61,468 nt of DNA from Ideonella aquatica (lineage in GTDB: Bacteria > Pseudomonadota > Gammaproteobacteria > Burkholderiales > Burkholderiaceae_C): contig NZ_JAGQDE010000023.1 of assembly GCF_018069755.1 (NCBI RefSeq), positions 1-61,468 of the forward strand. Direction: 5' to 3'. The notes under the pieces were generated by a model, which was given only the letters and a program-made list of their open reading frames with translations, did not search any database and was not told the origin of the DNA. Within the stretch, counting starts at the first letter, position 1; each line of letters starts with the position of its first letter. Position numbers and translations under genes: made by a program. Shown here piece after piece: positions 1 through 9,413 of this stretch.

Positions 1-103
1 GCCCTGCAGTCCTGCGCTGCTCGGCGCCCTCCAATGGCCGGCTCTGCCTGCCTGCCCAGCCCTTGGCGGCACGGTCGATGTACTGCGACGGCCCAGGAAA
101 TGC

Positions 104-125
104 GCCCTGAGCGTCCGCTCAGGGC
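104..125. terminator. Hairpin downstream of the nifHDK gene group
   Basis: Perfect 10-bp inverted repeat (GCCCTGAGCG / CGCTCAGGGC) separated by 2 nt, just past the last gene of the minus-strand nifHDK group. On the minus strand it is followed by GCATTTCC, only a weak T tract, so it could be an intrinsic terminator or an mRNA 3' stabiliser. Nothing else was recognised in positions 1-130. Confidence 0.45.
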
Positions 126-130
126 AGTTC

Positions 131-385
131 TCAGCCCTCCGCGAGGGCCTCGGTTGCCAGTAGTTGCTCGTACAAAGCGCGTCTGGCATGCCAGCCAGGC
201 CCGGCCCACAGCGGATCGGCCTCGTTCTCGAAGGCCAGCACGGCGCTGGACTCGTCGGGCCAGACCCGGATCTCGTGACCTGGTGGGCCGCCTGCGGCGT
301 CCAGCTTCGCCCGCAGGTCGTCGGCGTCGAAGGCGAACCAGCAGTGCGGGGGCGCGCCTTCGGGCAGCTCGAGCAGGTAGATCAC
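131..385 (-). CDS. Small protein of unknown function at the end of the nifHDK operon
   Basis: An 84-residue acidic protein that I do not recognise. It begins with GTG, and the start overlaps the TGA stop of the preceding gene in a GTGA arrangement, which indicates translational coupling. There is no signal peptide or membrane segment and no cysteine pair that would suggest a metal site. Its position as last gene behind nifH, nifD, nifK and a ferredoxin suggests a nitrogenase accessory role, but that is inference from context only. Confidence 0.6.
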   Translation of the reverse strand: MIYLLELPEGAPPHCWFAFDADDLRAKLDAAGGPPGHEIRVWPDESSAVLAFENEADPLWAGPGWHARRALYEQLLATEALAEG

Positions 386-702
386 TCGGCGCCCTCGGCG
401 AAGACCTTCTTCCAGCTGGCCTGGCGCAGGCGCTCGGCCACGGCCAGGGGCGAGCCGTCGAAGCGATCATGGAAGCGCCGCAGCGCCGCCTGGGCCACGG
501 AAGCCTCGGCCAGCGTCAGCGGCAGCCGCCCGGCCATGTGGGTGGCCTTGGGGCAGGCGCGCAGGATGGCCTGGCGGTTGGGGTGCTCGTCCAGCACCAC
601 CAGCTCGTCGGTCTCGGGCACACCGGCCAGGCACAGCCAGCCGTCGATCACCTCCACCGGACGACCGTCCAGCGTGGTCTTCACCAGGATCGCGTCAGGC
701 AT
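382..702 (-). CDS. Small protein of unknown function in the nifHDK operon
   Basis: A 106-residue soluble protein. The N-terminal half carries isolated cysteines (WLCLAG, ILRACPKA) and the C-terminal half is predicted helical. It starts 12 nt downstream of the ferredoxin stop and overlaps the next gene by 4 nt, so it sits in one operon with nifHDK. No family was recognised; a nitrogenase-linked accessory function is inferred from the neighbours. Confidence 0.65.
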   Translation of the reverse strand: MPDAILVKTTLDGRPVEVIDGWLCLAGVPETDELVVLDEHPNRQAILRACPKATHMAGRLPLTLAEASVAQAALRRFHDRFDGSPLAVAERLRQASWKKVFAEGAE

Positions 703-714
703 GTCGGTCCTCGC

Positions 715-1062
715 TCAGAAAGTGACCAGGATGTCCTCGTTGCGGACGACGAACTGGCAGGCCAGGCGCCAGGGCGGCGGCATGTCCTTGGTCTCGGCGT
801 CCTCGATCTGCTGCGCGGTGATCTTGCCGGCGAAGCGCAGCACCGTCTTCTCCTTCTCGGTCAAGGCCACGCCATAGGGCGCCTTGTCCGACAGGATGCC
901 GACCTGCACCGAGCAGGAGCCGCATTCGCCGTTCTCGCACTCGAAATCCAGCGGAATCGCATGCGCCTTGGCCACCGCCAGCAGCGTCTTGGTGTCGCCC
1001 GCCACCGCATAGACCGTCAGGTCCTTCTTCATGCGCGGCGAAGTGAATGTCACATTGGCCAT
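715..1062 (-). CDS. 2Fe-2S ferredoxin of FeSII/FdxD type
   Basis: A 115-residue plant-type [2Fe-2S] ferredoxin. The cluster ligands are visible as C42, C47 and C50 (CENGECGSC) and C102 (RLACQ), the usual CX4CX2C plus distal Cys pattern. Proteins of this kind next to nifHDK are either electron donors (FdxD-like) or the Shethna FeSII protein, which binds and protects oxidised nitrogenase; sequence alone does not decide which. The ATG at 1060-1062 is preferred because upstream extensions run into an intergenic repeat. It lies 152 bp behind nifK and is probably cotranscribed from the nifH promoter. Confidence 0.85.
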   Translation of the reverse strand: MANVTFTSPRMKKDLTVYAVAGDTKTLLAVAKAHAIPLDFECENGECGSCSVQVGILSDKAPYGVALTEKEKTVLRFAGKITAQQIEDAETKDMPPPWRLACQFVVRNEDILVTF

Positions 1063-1110
1063 GATGGTCTTCTGTGTGTGTTGCACCACCGGATAGGGTG
1101 CTGCAGCCGC

Positions 1111-1201
1111 CGTCGCGAGCGGGTCGAGCCGGGGATCGAGGAGCGCAGCCGTACACCCGTACGGCGAGCACCGCAGGCCCCGGGTCGGCCCGCGCAGCAG
1201 G
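1111..1201. repeat. Dispersed intergenic repeat II, copy 1 (nifK-ferredoxin gap)
   Basis: A roughly 90-bp element whose reverse complement recurs at 6828-6917. Shared blocks include TGCTCGCCGTACGGGTGTAC, GCTCGACCCGCTCGCGACG and the terminal TCGGCCCGCGCAGCAGG; one indel lies in the middle. It contains a 7-bp hairpin, GCCGTAC-GGGT-GTACGGC. It fills most of the gap between nifK and the ferredoxin gene. No coding content was seen. Confidence 0.85.
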
Positions 1202-1214
1202 CGGATGCAGTGCC

Positions 1215-2774
1215 CTATCGGATGATGTCGTAGGAGTAGTCGGTCTTGCCGGGGATGATGGTGTTGGCGTCCAGCGTCTCGAAGAACTCGTCGAGCAGCA
1301 TGATCAGCGTGCGCATCGCCCCGTCGTAGCCCCAGGTGGGGTAGCGGTGGTAGTGGTGGCGGTCGAAGATCGGGAACACCATGCGCACCAGCGGCGTGTT
1401 GGTGTCGCGCTCCAGGTACTTGCCGTAGGTGTTGCCGATCAGGAAGTCCACCGGCTCCACGTTCATCAGGCTGCGCATGTGCCACAGGTCGCGCTTGGGG
1501 TAGGCCTTGCAGCCGGTGCCGTAGGGCGAGCTGTCGAACAGCGCCTGGACCTTCTTGGCCCACTCCTCGGTGCCGTTGGTGGACAGCACGTGGGCCGGCT
1601 CGGCGCCCAGCTCCAGCAGGAACTCGGTCAGGCCCAGCATCTGGTCCGGGTCACCGTACAGCGCGAAGCGCTTGCCGTGCAGGTGGGCCTGGCTGTCGGC
1701 CATCGCGTCCACCAGCTGGCCGCGCTCCTTCTCGAGCTGCGCGGGCACCGGCTTGCCGGTCAGCTCGCTGATCGCCATGATGAAGCGGTCGGTACCGGCC
1801 ACGCCCACCGGGCAGTTCAGCACCACGACCTCCTGGCCCTTCTCCTTCAGGTACTTGATGGTCTTCTCGGTGCAGTACTCCTGGAAGACGATGGTGGCCT
1901 TGGCGTTCAGCGCCTTTTCCACCTCTTCCTTGGTGGTGCCGCCGGCGTACATGCGGAACTCGCCGTCGGTGGCGGTGTTCCACACCTCGGACGGGTCGCA
2001 CAGCAGCGTGTAGTCGACGCCGAACAGATCAAAGATGCGGCGCACTTCCTTCATGTTGCCAACGACGAAACCGTCGAAGCCACCGATGAAGTTGATGCTG
2101 TCGTTCGGCACGCGGGTCAGCGGCGTGGTGGTGCCGGCCTTGCCATCCCAGAAGTGCTTGAGCACGCCCAGCAGCGCGTTGTCGTAGCCGGTGATGTGGC
2201 TGCCGACGAAGGCCGGGGTGTGGGCAAAGGGCACGTCGAACTCGGCCGGGACCGAGCCCTTCTGCTTGGCGTTCTTGATGAAGGCGTCCAGGTCATCGCC
2301 GATCACCTCGGCCATGCAGGTGGTGCTGACCGCGATCATGTCCGGCTTGTACAGGCTGTAGGTGTTGGCCAGGCCGTCGATCATGTTGTTCAGGCCGCCG
2401 AAGACCGCGGCGTCCTCGGTCATCGACGAGCTGACGCAGCTGGTCGGCTCCTTGAAGTGGCGGCTGAAGTGCGAGCGGTAGTAGGCCACGCAGCCCTGGC
2501 TGCCGTGCACGAAGCTGAGCGTCTTGGCGAAGCCGTTGGCCACGTAGACGGCGCCCAGCGGCTGGCAGGCCTTGGCGGGGTTGACCACCAGCGAATCGCG
2601 GGCGAAGTTCTTCTCGAGGTAGTCCTTGGACTTGGTCCAGTCGCGGATTTCCTGGACCTTGGCGTCGGCGTGGTTGAACTCGAAGTTCTCCTTCTTGTTC
2701 TTGAACAGCGCCTGGTATTCCGGCTCGCGGAACAGCATCTCGTGGTCGATGACCTTGTCGGCGTTTTGAGGCAT
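1215..2774 (-). CDS. nifK: Nitrogenase molybdenum-iron protein beta chain
   Basis: Beta subunit (519 residues, normal length) of the MoFe protein, forming the alpha2-beta2 dinitrogenase and sharing the P-cluster with NifD. The three P-cluster cysteine segments are present in order: [26 protein letters not shown] and [12 protein letters not shown]. The ATG at 2772-2774 (MPQNADKV) is chosen because it gives the family N-terminus; the open frame continues upstream over nifD without similarity. It starts 34 bp after the nifD stop in the nifHDK operon. Confidence 0.98.
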   Translation of the reverse strand: MPQNADKVIDHEMLFREPEYQALFKNKKENFEFNHADAKVQEIRDWTKSKDYLEKNFARDSLVVNPAKACQPLGAVYVANGFAKTLSFVHGSQGCVAYYRSHFSRHFKEPTSCVSSSMTEDAAVFGGLNNMIDGLANTYSLYKPDMIAVSTTCMAEVIGDDLDAFIKNAKQKGSVPAEFDVPFAHTPAFVGSHITGYDNALLGVLKHFWDGKAGTTTPLTRVPNDSINFIGGFDGFVVGNMKEVRRIFDLFGVDYTLLCDPSEVWNTATDGEFRMYAGGTTKEEVEKALNAKATIVFQEYCTEKTIKYLKEKGQEVVVLNCPVGVAGTDRFIMAISELTGKPVPAQLEKERGQLVDAMADSQAHLHGKRFALYGDPDQMLGLTEFLLELGAEPAHVLSTNGTEEWAKKVQALFDSSPYGTGCKAYPKRDLWHMRSLMNVEPVDFLIGNTYGKYLERDTNTPLVRMVFPIFDRHHYHRYPTWGYDGAMRTLIMLLDEFFETLDANTIIPGKTDYSYDIIR

Positions 2775-2808
2775 GGTGCGCTCCAGTCGAATGGTGTTGC
2801 GGGGGGAC

Positions 2809-4275
2809 TCAGGCGGCCTTCTTCCACGGGGCGGACTTGGCCAGCGCCCAGATCGGGCTGCTGATCGCCATGTCCATGTCCCGGGCGAAGATGGCGAAGC
2901 CGTCGTAGCCGTGGTAGGGGCCCGAGTAGTCCCAGCTGTGCATCTGGCGGAAGGGCACGCCCATCTTCTGGAAGACGTACTTTTCCTTGATGCCCGAGCC
3001 CACCAGGTCGGGCTTGATCGCCTCGGCGAACTTCTCAAACTCGTAGCCGGTGACGTCGTCGTAGATCAGCGTCGAGTCCTTGATGTAGTGGGTGGTGCGC
3101 TGGTAGTCGTCGTTGTGGCCGAACTCGTAGCCGGTGCCCACCACTTCCATGCCCAGGTCCTCGTAGGCGCCGATAACGTGGCGCGGACGCAGACCACCCA
3201 CGTAGAGCATGACCTTCTTGCCCTGCAGGCGCGGCTTGTACTTGGCGATGGTGGCGTCAACCATCGGACGGTAGCGGGCGATGACCTCTTCAGCCTTGGC
3301 CTTGATGGTGTCGTCGAAGTGGCTGGCGATCTCGCGCAGGCTCTTCTCGATCTGGGTGGGGCCGAAGAAGTTGTATTCCACCCAGGGAATGCCGTACTTC
3401 TCTTCCATGTGCCGGCTGATGTAGTTCATCGAGCGGTAGCAGTGCAGCACATTGAGCTTGGCCTTGGGGGTGTTCTCCAGCTCGGCGATGGTGCCGTCGC
3501 CGCTCCACTGGGCGATCACGCGCAGGCCGATTTCTTCCAGCAGGATGCGGCTGGACCAGGCATCGCCACCGATGTTGTAGTCACCGATGATGGCCACGTC
3601 GTAGGGCGTCGAGACGAAGTCGGGGCGCTTGTTGGGGTCGGTCTTGTCGAAGACCCAGTCGCGGATCGCGTCGTTGGCGATGTGGTGGCCCAGCGACTGG
3701 CTGACACCGCGGAAGCCCTCGCAACGCACCGGCACGATGGTCTTGCCACCGTATTCCTTGCTCTTCTTCTTGCTGACGGCCTCGATGTCGTCGCCGATCA
3801 GGCCGATCGGGCACTCGCTTTGCACCGAGATGCCCTTGTTCAGCGGGAACAAGGTTTCGATCTCGTCGATGATCTTGTCGAGCTTCTTGTCGCCGCCGAA
3901 GACGATGTCCTTCTCCTGGAAGTCGGAGGTGAACTGCATCGTCACGAAGGTGTCCACACCGGTCACGCCGATGTAGTAGTTGCGGCGCGCGGCCCAGCTG
4001 TACTGGCCGCAGCCCACCGGGCCATGGCTGATGTGCACCATGTCCTTGATCGGGCCCCAGACCACGCCCTTGGAGCCGGCGTAGGCGCAGCCGCGGATCG
4101 TCATCACGCCGGGCAGCGACTTGATGTTGCTCTTGACGCCGCAGTCGGGCTTGCCTTCCTCGAAGACGCCAACATGCTTGGCGCGGCGCTTGGCCATCTT
4201 TTCGGGATAGGCCTTCAGGACTTCGTCGATCAGGGCCTTGTTCTCGGCCTTGCGGTCTTCAACGGTCATGCTCAT
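2809..4275 (-). CDS. nifD: Nitrogenase molybdenum-iron protein alpha chain
   Basis: Alpha subunit (488 residues) of the MoFe protein, which carries FeMo-cofactor and half of the P-cluster. P-cluster cysteines appear in [18 protein letters not shown] and [12 protein letters not shown]; the cofactor cysteine region is [10 protein letters not shown] and the histidine region is [10 protein letters not shown]. Two in-frame ATGs (MSM) are possible; the first at 4275 has GGAG 7 nt upstream. Second gene of nifHDK, separated from nifH by a stem-loop spacer. Confidence 0.98.
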   Translation of the reverse strand: MSMTVEDRKAENKALIDEVLKAYPEKMAKRRAKHVGVFEEGKPDCGVKSNIKSLPGVMTIRGCAYAGSKGVVWGPIKDMVHISHGPVGCGQYSWAARRNYYIGVTGVDTFVTMQFTSDFQEKDIVFGGDKKLDKIIDEIETLFPLNKGISVQSECPIGLIGDDIEAVSKKKSKEYGGKTIVPVRCEGFRGVSQSLGHHIANDAIRDWVFDKTDPNKRPDFVSTPYDVAIIGDYNIGGDAWSSRILLEEIGLRVIAQWSGDGTIAELENTPKAKLNVLHCYRSMNYISRHMEEKYGIPWVEYNFFGPTQIEKSLREIASHFDDTIKAKAEEVIARYRPMVDATIAKYKPRLQGKKVMLYVGGLRPRHVIGAYEDLGMEVVGTGYEFGHNDDYQRTTHYIKDSTLIYDDVTGYEFEKFAEAIKPDLVGSGIKEKYVFQKMGVPFRQMHSWDYSGPYHGYDGFAIFARDMDMAISSPIWALAKSAPWKKAA

Positions 4276-4353
4276 GGGGAGACTCCATCAAGGATGGTTC
4301 GGGGGTGTTCGGTGGGAGCGACGCTTGGCCGAAGGCCTTGTCGTGGTGGGGAG

Positions 4354-4383
4354 CGGGGCAGGCGCCACGCGGCGCCCGCCCCG
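4354..4383 (-). other. Stem-loop between nifH and nifD
   Basis: A 13-bp stem with one A/C mismatch and an ACGC loop (arms CGGGGCAGGCGCC and GGCGCCCGCCCCG) starting 5 nt after the nifH stop. No T run follows, so it is more likely a 3' mRNA stabiliser or processing end that raises nifH transcript over nifDK than a terminator. That role is known in other diazotrophs and is inferred here. Confidence 0.6.
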
Positions 4384-4388
4384 GTTCA

Positions 4389-5615
<1,227 letters not shown>

Positions 5616-5670
5616 TCACAGCGGCTGACGCCCGGTGCGGCGCGCAGGCCGATCGGCGCCTCCGCACAGG

Positions 5671-5686
5671 TGGTATAGCCCTTGCA
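5671..5686 (+). promoter_or_regulatory. sigma54-type promoter of the truncated hemoglobin gene
   Basis: TGGTATA-GCCC-TTGCA keeps the invariant GG and GC with exactly 10 bp between them and a perfect TTGCA; three bases of the TGGCACG half differ. Transcription would start near 5697, only a few bases before the ATG at 5700, so the message would be nearly leaderless unless translation starts elsewhere. Confidence 0.65.
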
Positions 5687-5699
5687 GTCAGGGTCTGTC

Positions 5700-6230
5700 A
5701 TGAGCTCCGCCCTGCCCGTCGTCAGCGCCCCGCCCGCCAACCCGCATTACGCGCGCATCGGTGGGCACGAGGCGATCGTGCGCCTGGTCGAGGCCTTCTA
5801 CCGCGCGATGGACACGCGCGCCGATGCCGGCGTGATCCGCGCGATGCACGAGCCCGACCTGGCGCGGACCCGGCAGGTGCTGGTGCAGTACCTCAGCGAA
5901 TGGATGGGCGGGCCGCGCGACTACTCGGCCCAGCGCGGCACGCCGATGCTGCGCCGCCGCCACCAGCCCTTCGACATCGACGCCGCCGCGCGCGATGCCT
6001 GGATGGCCTGCATGCGCCAGGCGCTGGCCGAGTGCGTGCCGGACGAGGCGCTGCGCGCCGAGATCGACGCTGCCTTCTGGAAGATCGCCGATTTCATCCG
6101 CAACACCGAGGGCGGCGGCCAGCCGCGCCAGCACCCCGGCCGACCGATGGAGGTCGCGCCCCACACCACCCCGGCCACGCACGCCAGTGCGGCCGCCACC
6201 GTTTCATCCCCCCACCGGAGTTCGACATGA
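5700..6230 (+). CDS. Truncated hemoglobin (group II type)
   Basis: A 176-residue protein whose residues about 15-135 form a 2-on-2 globin: ARIGGHEAIVRLVEAFYRAM (helices A-B), the RRRHQPFDID segment with the proximal histidine, and a following Trp (DAWMACM) typical of group II. The C-terminal 40 residues are a low-complexity Pro/Ala/Thr tail. Such globins bind oxygen or NO. Placement divergent from nifH with a sigma54-type promoter suggests oxygen or NO handling during nitrogen fixation. The ATG at 5700 is preferred over an upstream TTG that overlaps the promoter. The stop overlaps the next start (ATGA). Confidence 0.88.
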   Translation: MSSALPVVSAPPANPHYARIGGHEAIVRLVEAFYRAMDTRADAGVIRAMHEPDLARTRQVLVQYLSEWMGGPRDYSAQRGTPMLRRRHQPFDIDAAARDAWMACMRQALAECVPDEALRAEIDAAFWKIADFIRNTEGGGQPRQHPGRPMEVAPHTTPATHASAAATVSSPHRSST

Positions 6231-6817
6231 CCGCGATCCAGGACACCGCCTTCGCCCGCCTCGACGCCGAGGGCCGCTTGCTCAACAGCGTGCTGAAGGC
6301 ACCCACCAAGAAGGCCGGCCGCTTCGGCTTCCGGGGCGACATCGCGCTGAAGTTCCAGGCCAAGCTGGCCGACGAGGCGCGCCCGCCCGAGATCAGCAGC
6401 GACCAAGTCATCGCGGTGGCCGAGGCCGGCTCGCCGCACATCAGCTTCCTCACCGGCTTCCTGCTGAGCTTCGAATACGTCAAGCTGCTGGCCGAGGTGC
6501 TGGGCGATGCGCTGTCGCCCAGTGGCGTGTACATCCTCTTCTGCGACAACATCGACATCAGCAAGAAGTACACGATGGACTACGCCGGCACCACCTTCGT
6601 GATCCTGCCGATAGACGAGGCCACCGTCTACAACGAGCTGCTGGAACTGCTCTACCTGGAAAAGGGCGACCTGAAGAAGCTCGACACCGCCGGCAAGACC
6701 GACGCGATTGCCGACAAGGCCGCCAGCTTCAAGGCCAGCTTCCCGAAGATCACCTACGAGGAAGGGCTGGCGCTGATGGGTCCGGTCCGCAACCTCTACG
6801 AAAACCGCCCGGTTTGA
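6227..6817 (+). CDS. Protein of unknown function coupled to the truncated hemoglobin
   Basis: A 196-residue soluble protein that I could not assign to a family. It starts at an ATG overlapping the hemoglobin stop by 4 nt, so the two are translationally coupled. The sequence is mixed alpha/beta with a conserved-looking centre (FLTGFLLSFEYVKLLAEVLG, then YILFCDNIDISKKYTMDYAG) and no signal peptide or transmembrane helix. The open frame extends far upstream over the globin in another frame, but only this start gives a plausible protein. Next gene downstream is draT. A role in nitrogenase protection or regulation is inferred from context only. Confidence 0.8.
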   Translation: MTAIQDTAFARLDAEGRLLNSVLKAPTKKAGRFGFRGDIALKFQAKLADEARPPEISSDQVIAVAEAGSPHISFLTGFLLSFEYVKLLAEVLGDALSPSGVYILFCDNIDISKKYTMDYAGTTFVILPIDEATVYNELLELLYLEKGDLKKLDTAGKTDAIADKAASFKASFPKITYEEGLALMGPVRNLYENRPV

Positions 6818-6827
6818 GCCCCGTCTT

Positions 6828-6917
6828 CCTGCTGCGCGGGCCGATCTGGCGGCTGTGATGCTCGCCGTACGGGTGTACGGCTGCGCTTCTCGCAGCCAGC
6901 TCGACCCGCTCGCGACG
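6828..6917. repeat. Dispersed intergenic repeat II, copy 2 (upstream of draT)
   Basis: Reverse-complement copy of the element at 1111-1201, filling most of the gap in front of draT. It keeps the hairpin GCCGTAC-GGGT-GTACGGC and both flanking blocks (CCTGCTGCGCGGGCCGA and GCTCGACCCGCTCGCGACG). The two copies bracket nifHDK and the hemoglobin pair in opposite orientation. Confidence 0.85.
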
Positions 6918-6939
6918 GAATCCGGGACTCAAACCCATC

Positions 6940-7767
6940 ATGGCGCCTGATGAGTGCGATCAGCCGCAGCACTGGTACAGCACCAATCTGGTCGGCGTGC
7001 CGGCCCCGGTGCTGGCCAGCGCGGCCTACAACGCGCACCCGGTGCCGCTGCGGATTGCGGGCGCGCGCGAGACCCATGGCGGGCTGTTCGCGTTGCTCGG
7101 GCGCTGTGGTGAGCTGAGCGAGGCGCGCGAGGTGTTCGTGCATTACCTGGCCATCGTCTTCGGGCTGCAGCGGCCCGATGCGGACGATCACAGTCTGAGC
7201 GCGGCCGAGCGGCAGCGCTGGCGGCGCAGCTGGCGCGCGCTGCTGCAGGGCTGGGGCATGGATGCGAACGGTCCGGCCGGCGCGGTGCTCAAGGGCTGGG
7301 TGGAGAGCCGCTTCGGCCTGGTGCCGCGCTTCCATGGCGCGCCGCTGCGGCGCTTTCCGTCGCCGGCCTGGGTGGGCTACCTGGAGCAGAAGGTGGCCAG
7401 CCGCTACCACGGCAACGCGATCTTCCAGCAGCTGGACCTGCTCTACGAGTTCTGCCAGTGGAGCCTGCAGCGCTACCGGCCGGGCGTGAGCCACCTGCCG
7501 CTGTGGCGCGGCACCAACCGCTGCGACGAGCAGATCGTCGCCGGCCGGCTGGCCGACCGCCGCTGCACGCTGGCGCTGAACAACCTGGTGTCCTTCAGCC
7601 TGTCGGCCGACGAGGCCGGCTGCTTTGGTGACCGCGTGTTCGTCGCCGAGGTGCCGCTGACCAAGCTGCTGGTGTACCCGGGTCTGCTGCCCGGCCAGGT
7701 GCTGCAGGGCGAGCAGGAGGTGCTGGCACTGGGCGGTGACTACGACGTGGTGTTGTGCGATGTCTGA
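6940..7767 (+). CDS. draT: NAD+-dinitrogenase-reductase ADP-D-ribosyltransferase
   Basis: DraT (275 residues) inactivates nitrogenase by transferring ADP-ribose from NAD+ to the NifH arginine beside the Fe-S cysteine. The R-S-E style signature of ADP-ribosyltransferases is visible: HLPLWRGTN (Arg), LNNLVSFSLSADEAG (Ser motif) and QGEQEVLALGG (Glu). The ATG at 6940 is used because the preceding 120 bp are an intergenic repeat. Its end overlaps the draG start by 8 nt. Confidence 0.96.
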   Translation: MAPDECDQPQHWYSTNLVGVPAPVLASAAYNAHPVPLRIAGARETHGGLFALLGRCGELSEAREVFVHYLAIVFGLQRPDADDHSLSAAERQRWRRSWRALLQGWGMDANGPAGAVLKGWVESRFGLVPRFHGAPLRRFPSPAWVGYLEQKVASRYHGNAIFQQLDLLYEFCQWSLQRYRPGVSHLPLWRGTNRCDEQIVAGRLADRRCTLALNNLVSFSLSADEAGCFGDRVFVAEVPLTKLLVYPGLLPGQVLQGEQEVLALGGDYDVVLCDV

Positions 7768-8689
7768 CACGCGCGCGCTGTTCGACAGGGCCCTGGGCGC
7801 CTACCTGGGCCTGGCGATTGGCGACGCGCTGGGCGCGACGGTGGAGTTCATGCGCCCGCGCGAGATCCGCGCCCAGTACGGCGTGCACCGCGAGATGATG
7901 GGCGGCGGCTGGCTGAAGCTGGCCCGCGGTCAGGTGACCGACGACACCCAGATGTGCCTGGCGCTGGGCGACGCCCTGCTGCTGGCCGGCGCACCGCTGC
8001 TGGCCGCGCGCGATGACAGCGCCACGCGGCAGATCGCCGAGGCCTTCGTGCGCTGGCTGCGCAGCAAGCCGGTGGACTGCGGCAACACCTGCCGGCGCGG
8101 CATCCAGCGCTACCTGAGCGATGGCAGCCTGCAGGGCCCGGCCAACGAGGGCGACGCCGGCAAAGGCGCGCTGATGCGCAACCTGCCGGTGGTGCTGGCC
8201 ACGCTGCACAACGAATCCCTGCTGGCCCACTGGAGCCTGGCCCAGGCGCGCATCACCCACCACCACCCGCTGTCCGATGCGGCCACGCTGGGCCTGGCCC
8301 GCCTGACGCGGGCCGCGCTGCTGGGCGCCGACACCGCCCTGCTGGCCCACCAGGCCCAGGACTGGATCCAGGCCTGGCCCGCGTTCCGCCACCAGCCCTA
8401 CCCCGGCCGTGCCAGCGCCTACGTGGTGGACACGGTGCAGACCGTGCTGCACTTCGGCTTCACCCATCCCGACTTCGAGCAGGCGCTGGTCGCCACCGTC
8501 AACCAGGGCGACGATGCCGACACCACCGGCGCGCTGGTGGGCATGCTGGCCGGTGCCCGCTGCGGCGCCTCGCGCCTGCCGCGGCGCTGGCTGCAGCGCC
8601 TGCAACCGGCCACGGTGCAGGCGGTGACCGGCCAGGTCAGCCATCTGCTGGCGCTGGCCGACGAGCTGGCGGCGCCGTCCCCCGGATGA
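7760..8689 (+). CDS. draG: Dinitrogenase reductase activating glycohydrolase
   Basis: DraG (309 residues) removes ADP-ribose from NifH and restores activity. It belongs to the ADP-ribosylglycohydrolase family; the dinuclear Mn-binding segments are visible as GLAIGDALGATVEF, GQVTDDTQMCLALG near the N-terminus and the late VNQGDDADTTGALVG. The ATG at 7760 (MSDTRALF) lies within the draT end, the usual coupled draTG arrangement. Confidence 0.96.
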   Translation: MSDTRALFDRALGAYLGLAIGDALGATVEFMRPREIRAQYGVHREMMGGGWLKLARGQVTDDTQMCLALGDALLLAGAPLLAARDDSATRQIAEAFVRWLRSKPVDCGNTCRRGIQRYLSDGSLQGPANEGDAGKGALMRNLPVVLATLHNESLLAHWSLAQARITHHHPLSDAATLGLARLTRAALLGADTALLAHQAQDWIQAWPAFRHQPYPGRASAYVVDTVQTVLHFGFTHPDFEQALVATVNQGDDADTTGALVGMLAGARCGASRLPRRWLQRLQPATVQAVTGQVSHLLALADELAAPSPG

Positions 8690-8723
8690 GCCGCATCCGA
8701 ACCCGAGCGACCACAGGCCCGTG

Positions 8724-9155
8724 ATGACCCACCTGATCTTCTTCGAGAAGCCCGGCTGCGGCGGCAACGCCCGCCAGCGCGCGGCGCTGCAGGCCGCCGG
8801 CCACACGCTGGCGGTGCGCAGCCTGCTGTCCGAGCCCTGGACCGCAGCCAGCCTGCTCGCCTTCCTGGCGCCGCTGCCGGTGGCCGGGTGGTTCAACCGC
8901 GCCGCGCCCCGGGTGAAGTCCGGCGAGATCGTGCCCGAGCAGCTGGACGCCGACACCGCACTGGCCCTGCTGCTGGCCGAGCCGCTGCTGATCCGCCGGC
9001 CGCTGATGCAGCGCTGCGACGACGGCAGCCGCCGCGTGGGCTTCGACACCGCCGCCATCGATGCCTGGGTGGGCCTGGCGCCCGCGACGCTGGCACGATC
9101 CTCGCTGGAAGGCTGTGCCCACCCCGCCGAACCCTGCGCCACCCCCGGGAGCTGA
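8724..9155 (+). CDS. ArsC/Spx-like nitrogenase-associated protein
   Basis: A 143-residue thioredoxin-fold protein of the ArsC/Spx superfamily, similar in layout to the nitrogenase-associated (NifO-type) branch: IFFEKPGCGGNARQ at the N-terminus with a single active-site-position Cys, then WFNRAAPRVKSGEI and PLLIRRPLMQ, typical of the fold. The family is linked genetically to nitrogenase or molybdenum handling but its reaction is unclear. A GTG immediately precedes the chosen ATG at 8724. It follows draTG by 34 bp. Confidence 0.85.
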   Translation: MTHLIFFEKPGCGGNARQRAALQAAGHTLAVRSLLSEPWTAASLLAFLAPLPVAGWFNRAAPRVKSGEIVPEQLDADTALALLLAEPLLIRRPLMQRCDDGSRRVGFDTAAIDAWVGLAPATLARSSLEGCAHPAEPCATPGS

Positions 9156-9157
9156 CC

Positions 9158-9406
9158 ATGCCGCTGTTCGACTACCACTGCACCGCCTGCGCCGCCGACT
9201 TCGAACGCCTGGTGCGCGCCAGCGACACGCCCACCTGCCCGCACTGCGGCAGCACGGCGCTGGACAAGCGCGTCTCGCCGCTCGCGCCGGCCGGCAAGAT
9301 CGAGGCGATCCGCCTGGCCCACCGCCGGGTTGCCGACCGCCAGGGCCTGTTCAACCACTACTCGCCCAGCGAGCGCGCGCGACTGCTCAAGGGCAAGACG
9401 GTCTGA
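9158..9406 (+). CDS. FmdB-type zinc-ribbon protein
   Basis: An 82-residue protein with an N-terminal zinc ribbon (YHCTACAADFERLV, then TCPHCGST), the pattern of the FmdB/putative regulatory family. The rest is short and basic. It starts 2 bp after the ArsC-like gene and ends the draTG transcription unit. Function is unknown; it may be regulatory or a metal-delivery protein. It converges with the MFS gene, with a 7-bp gap between stops. Confidence 0.82.
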   Translation: MPLFDYHCTACAADFERLVRASDTPTCPHCGSTALDKRVSPLAPAGKIEAIRLAHRRVADRQGLFNHYSPSERARLLKGKTV

Positions 9407-9413
9407 GCCCTGC

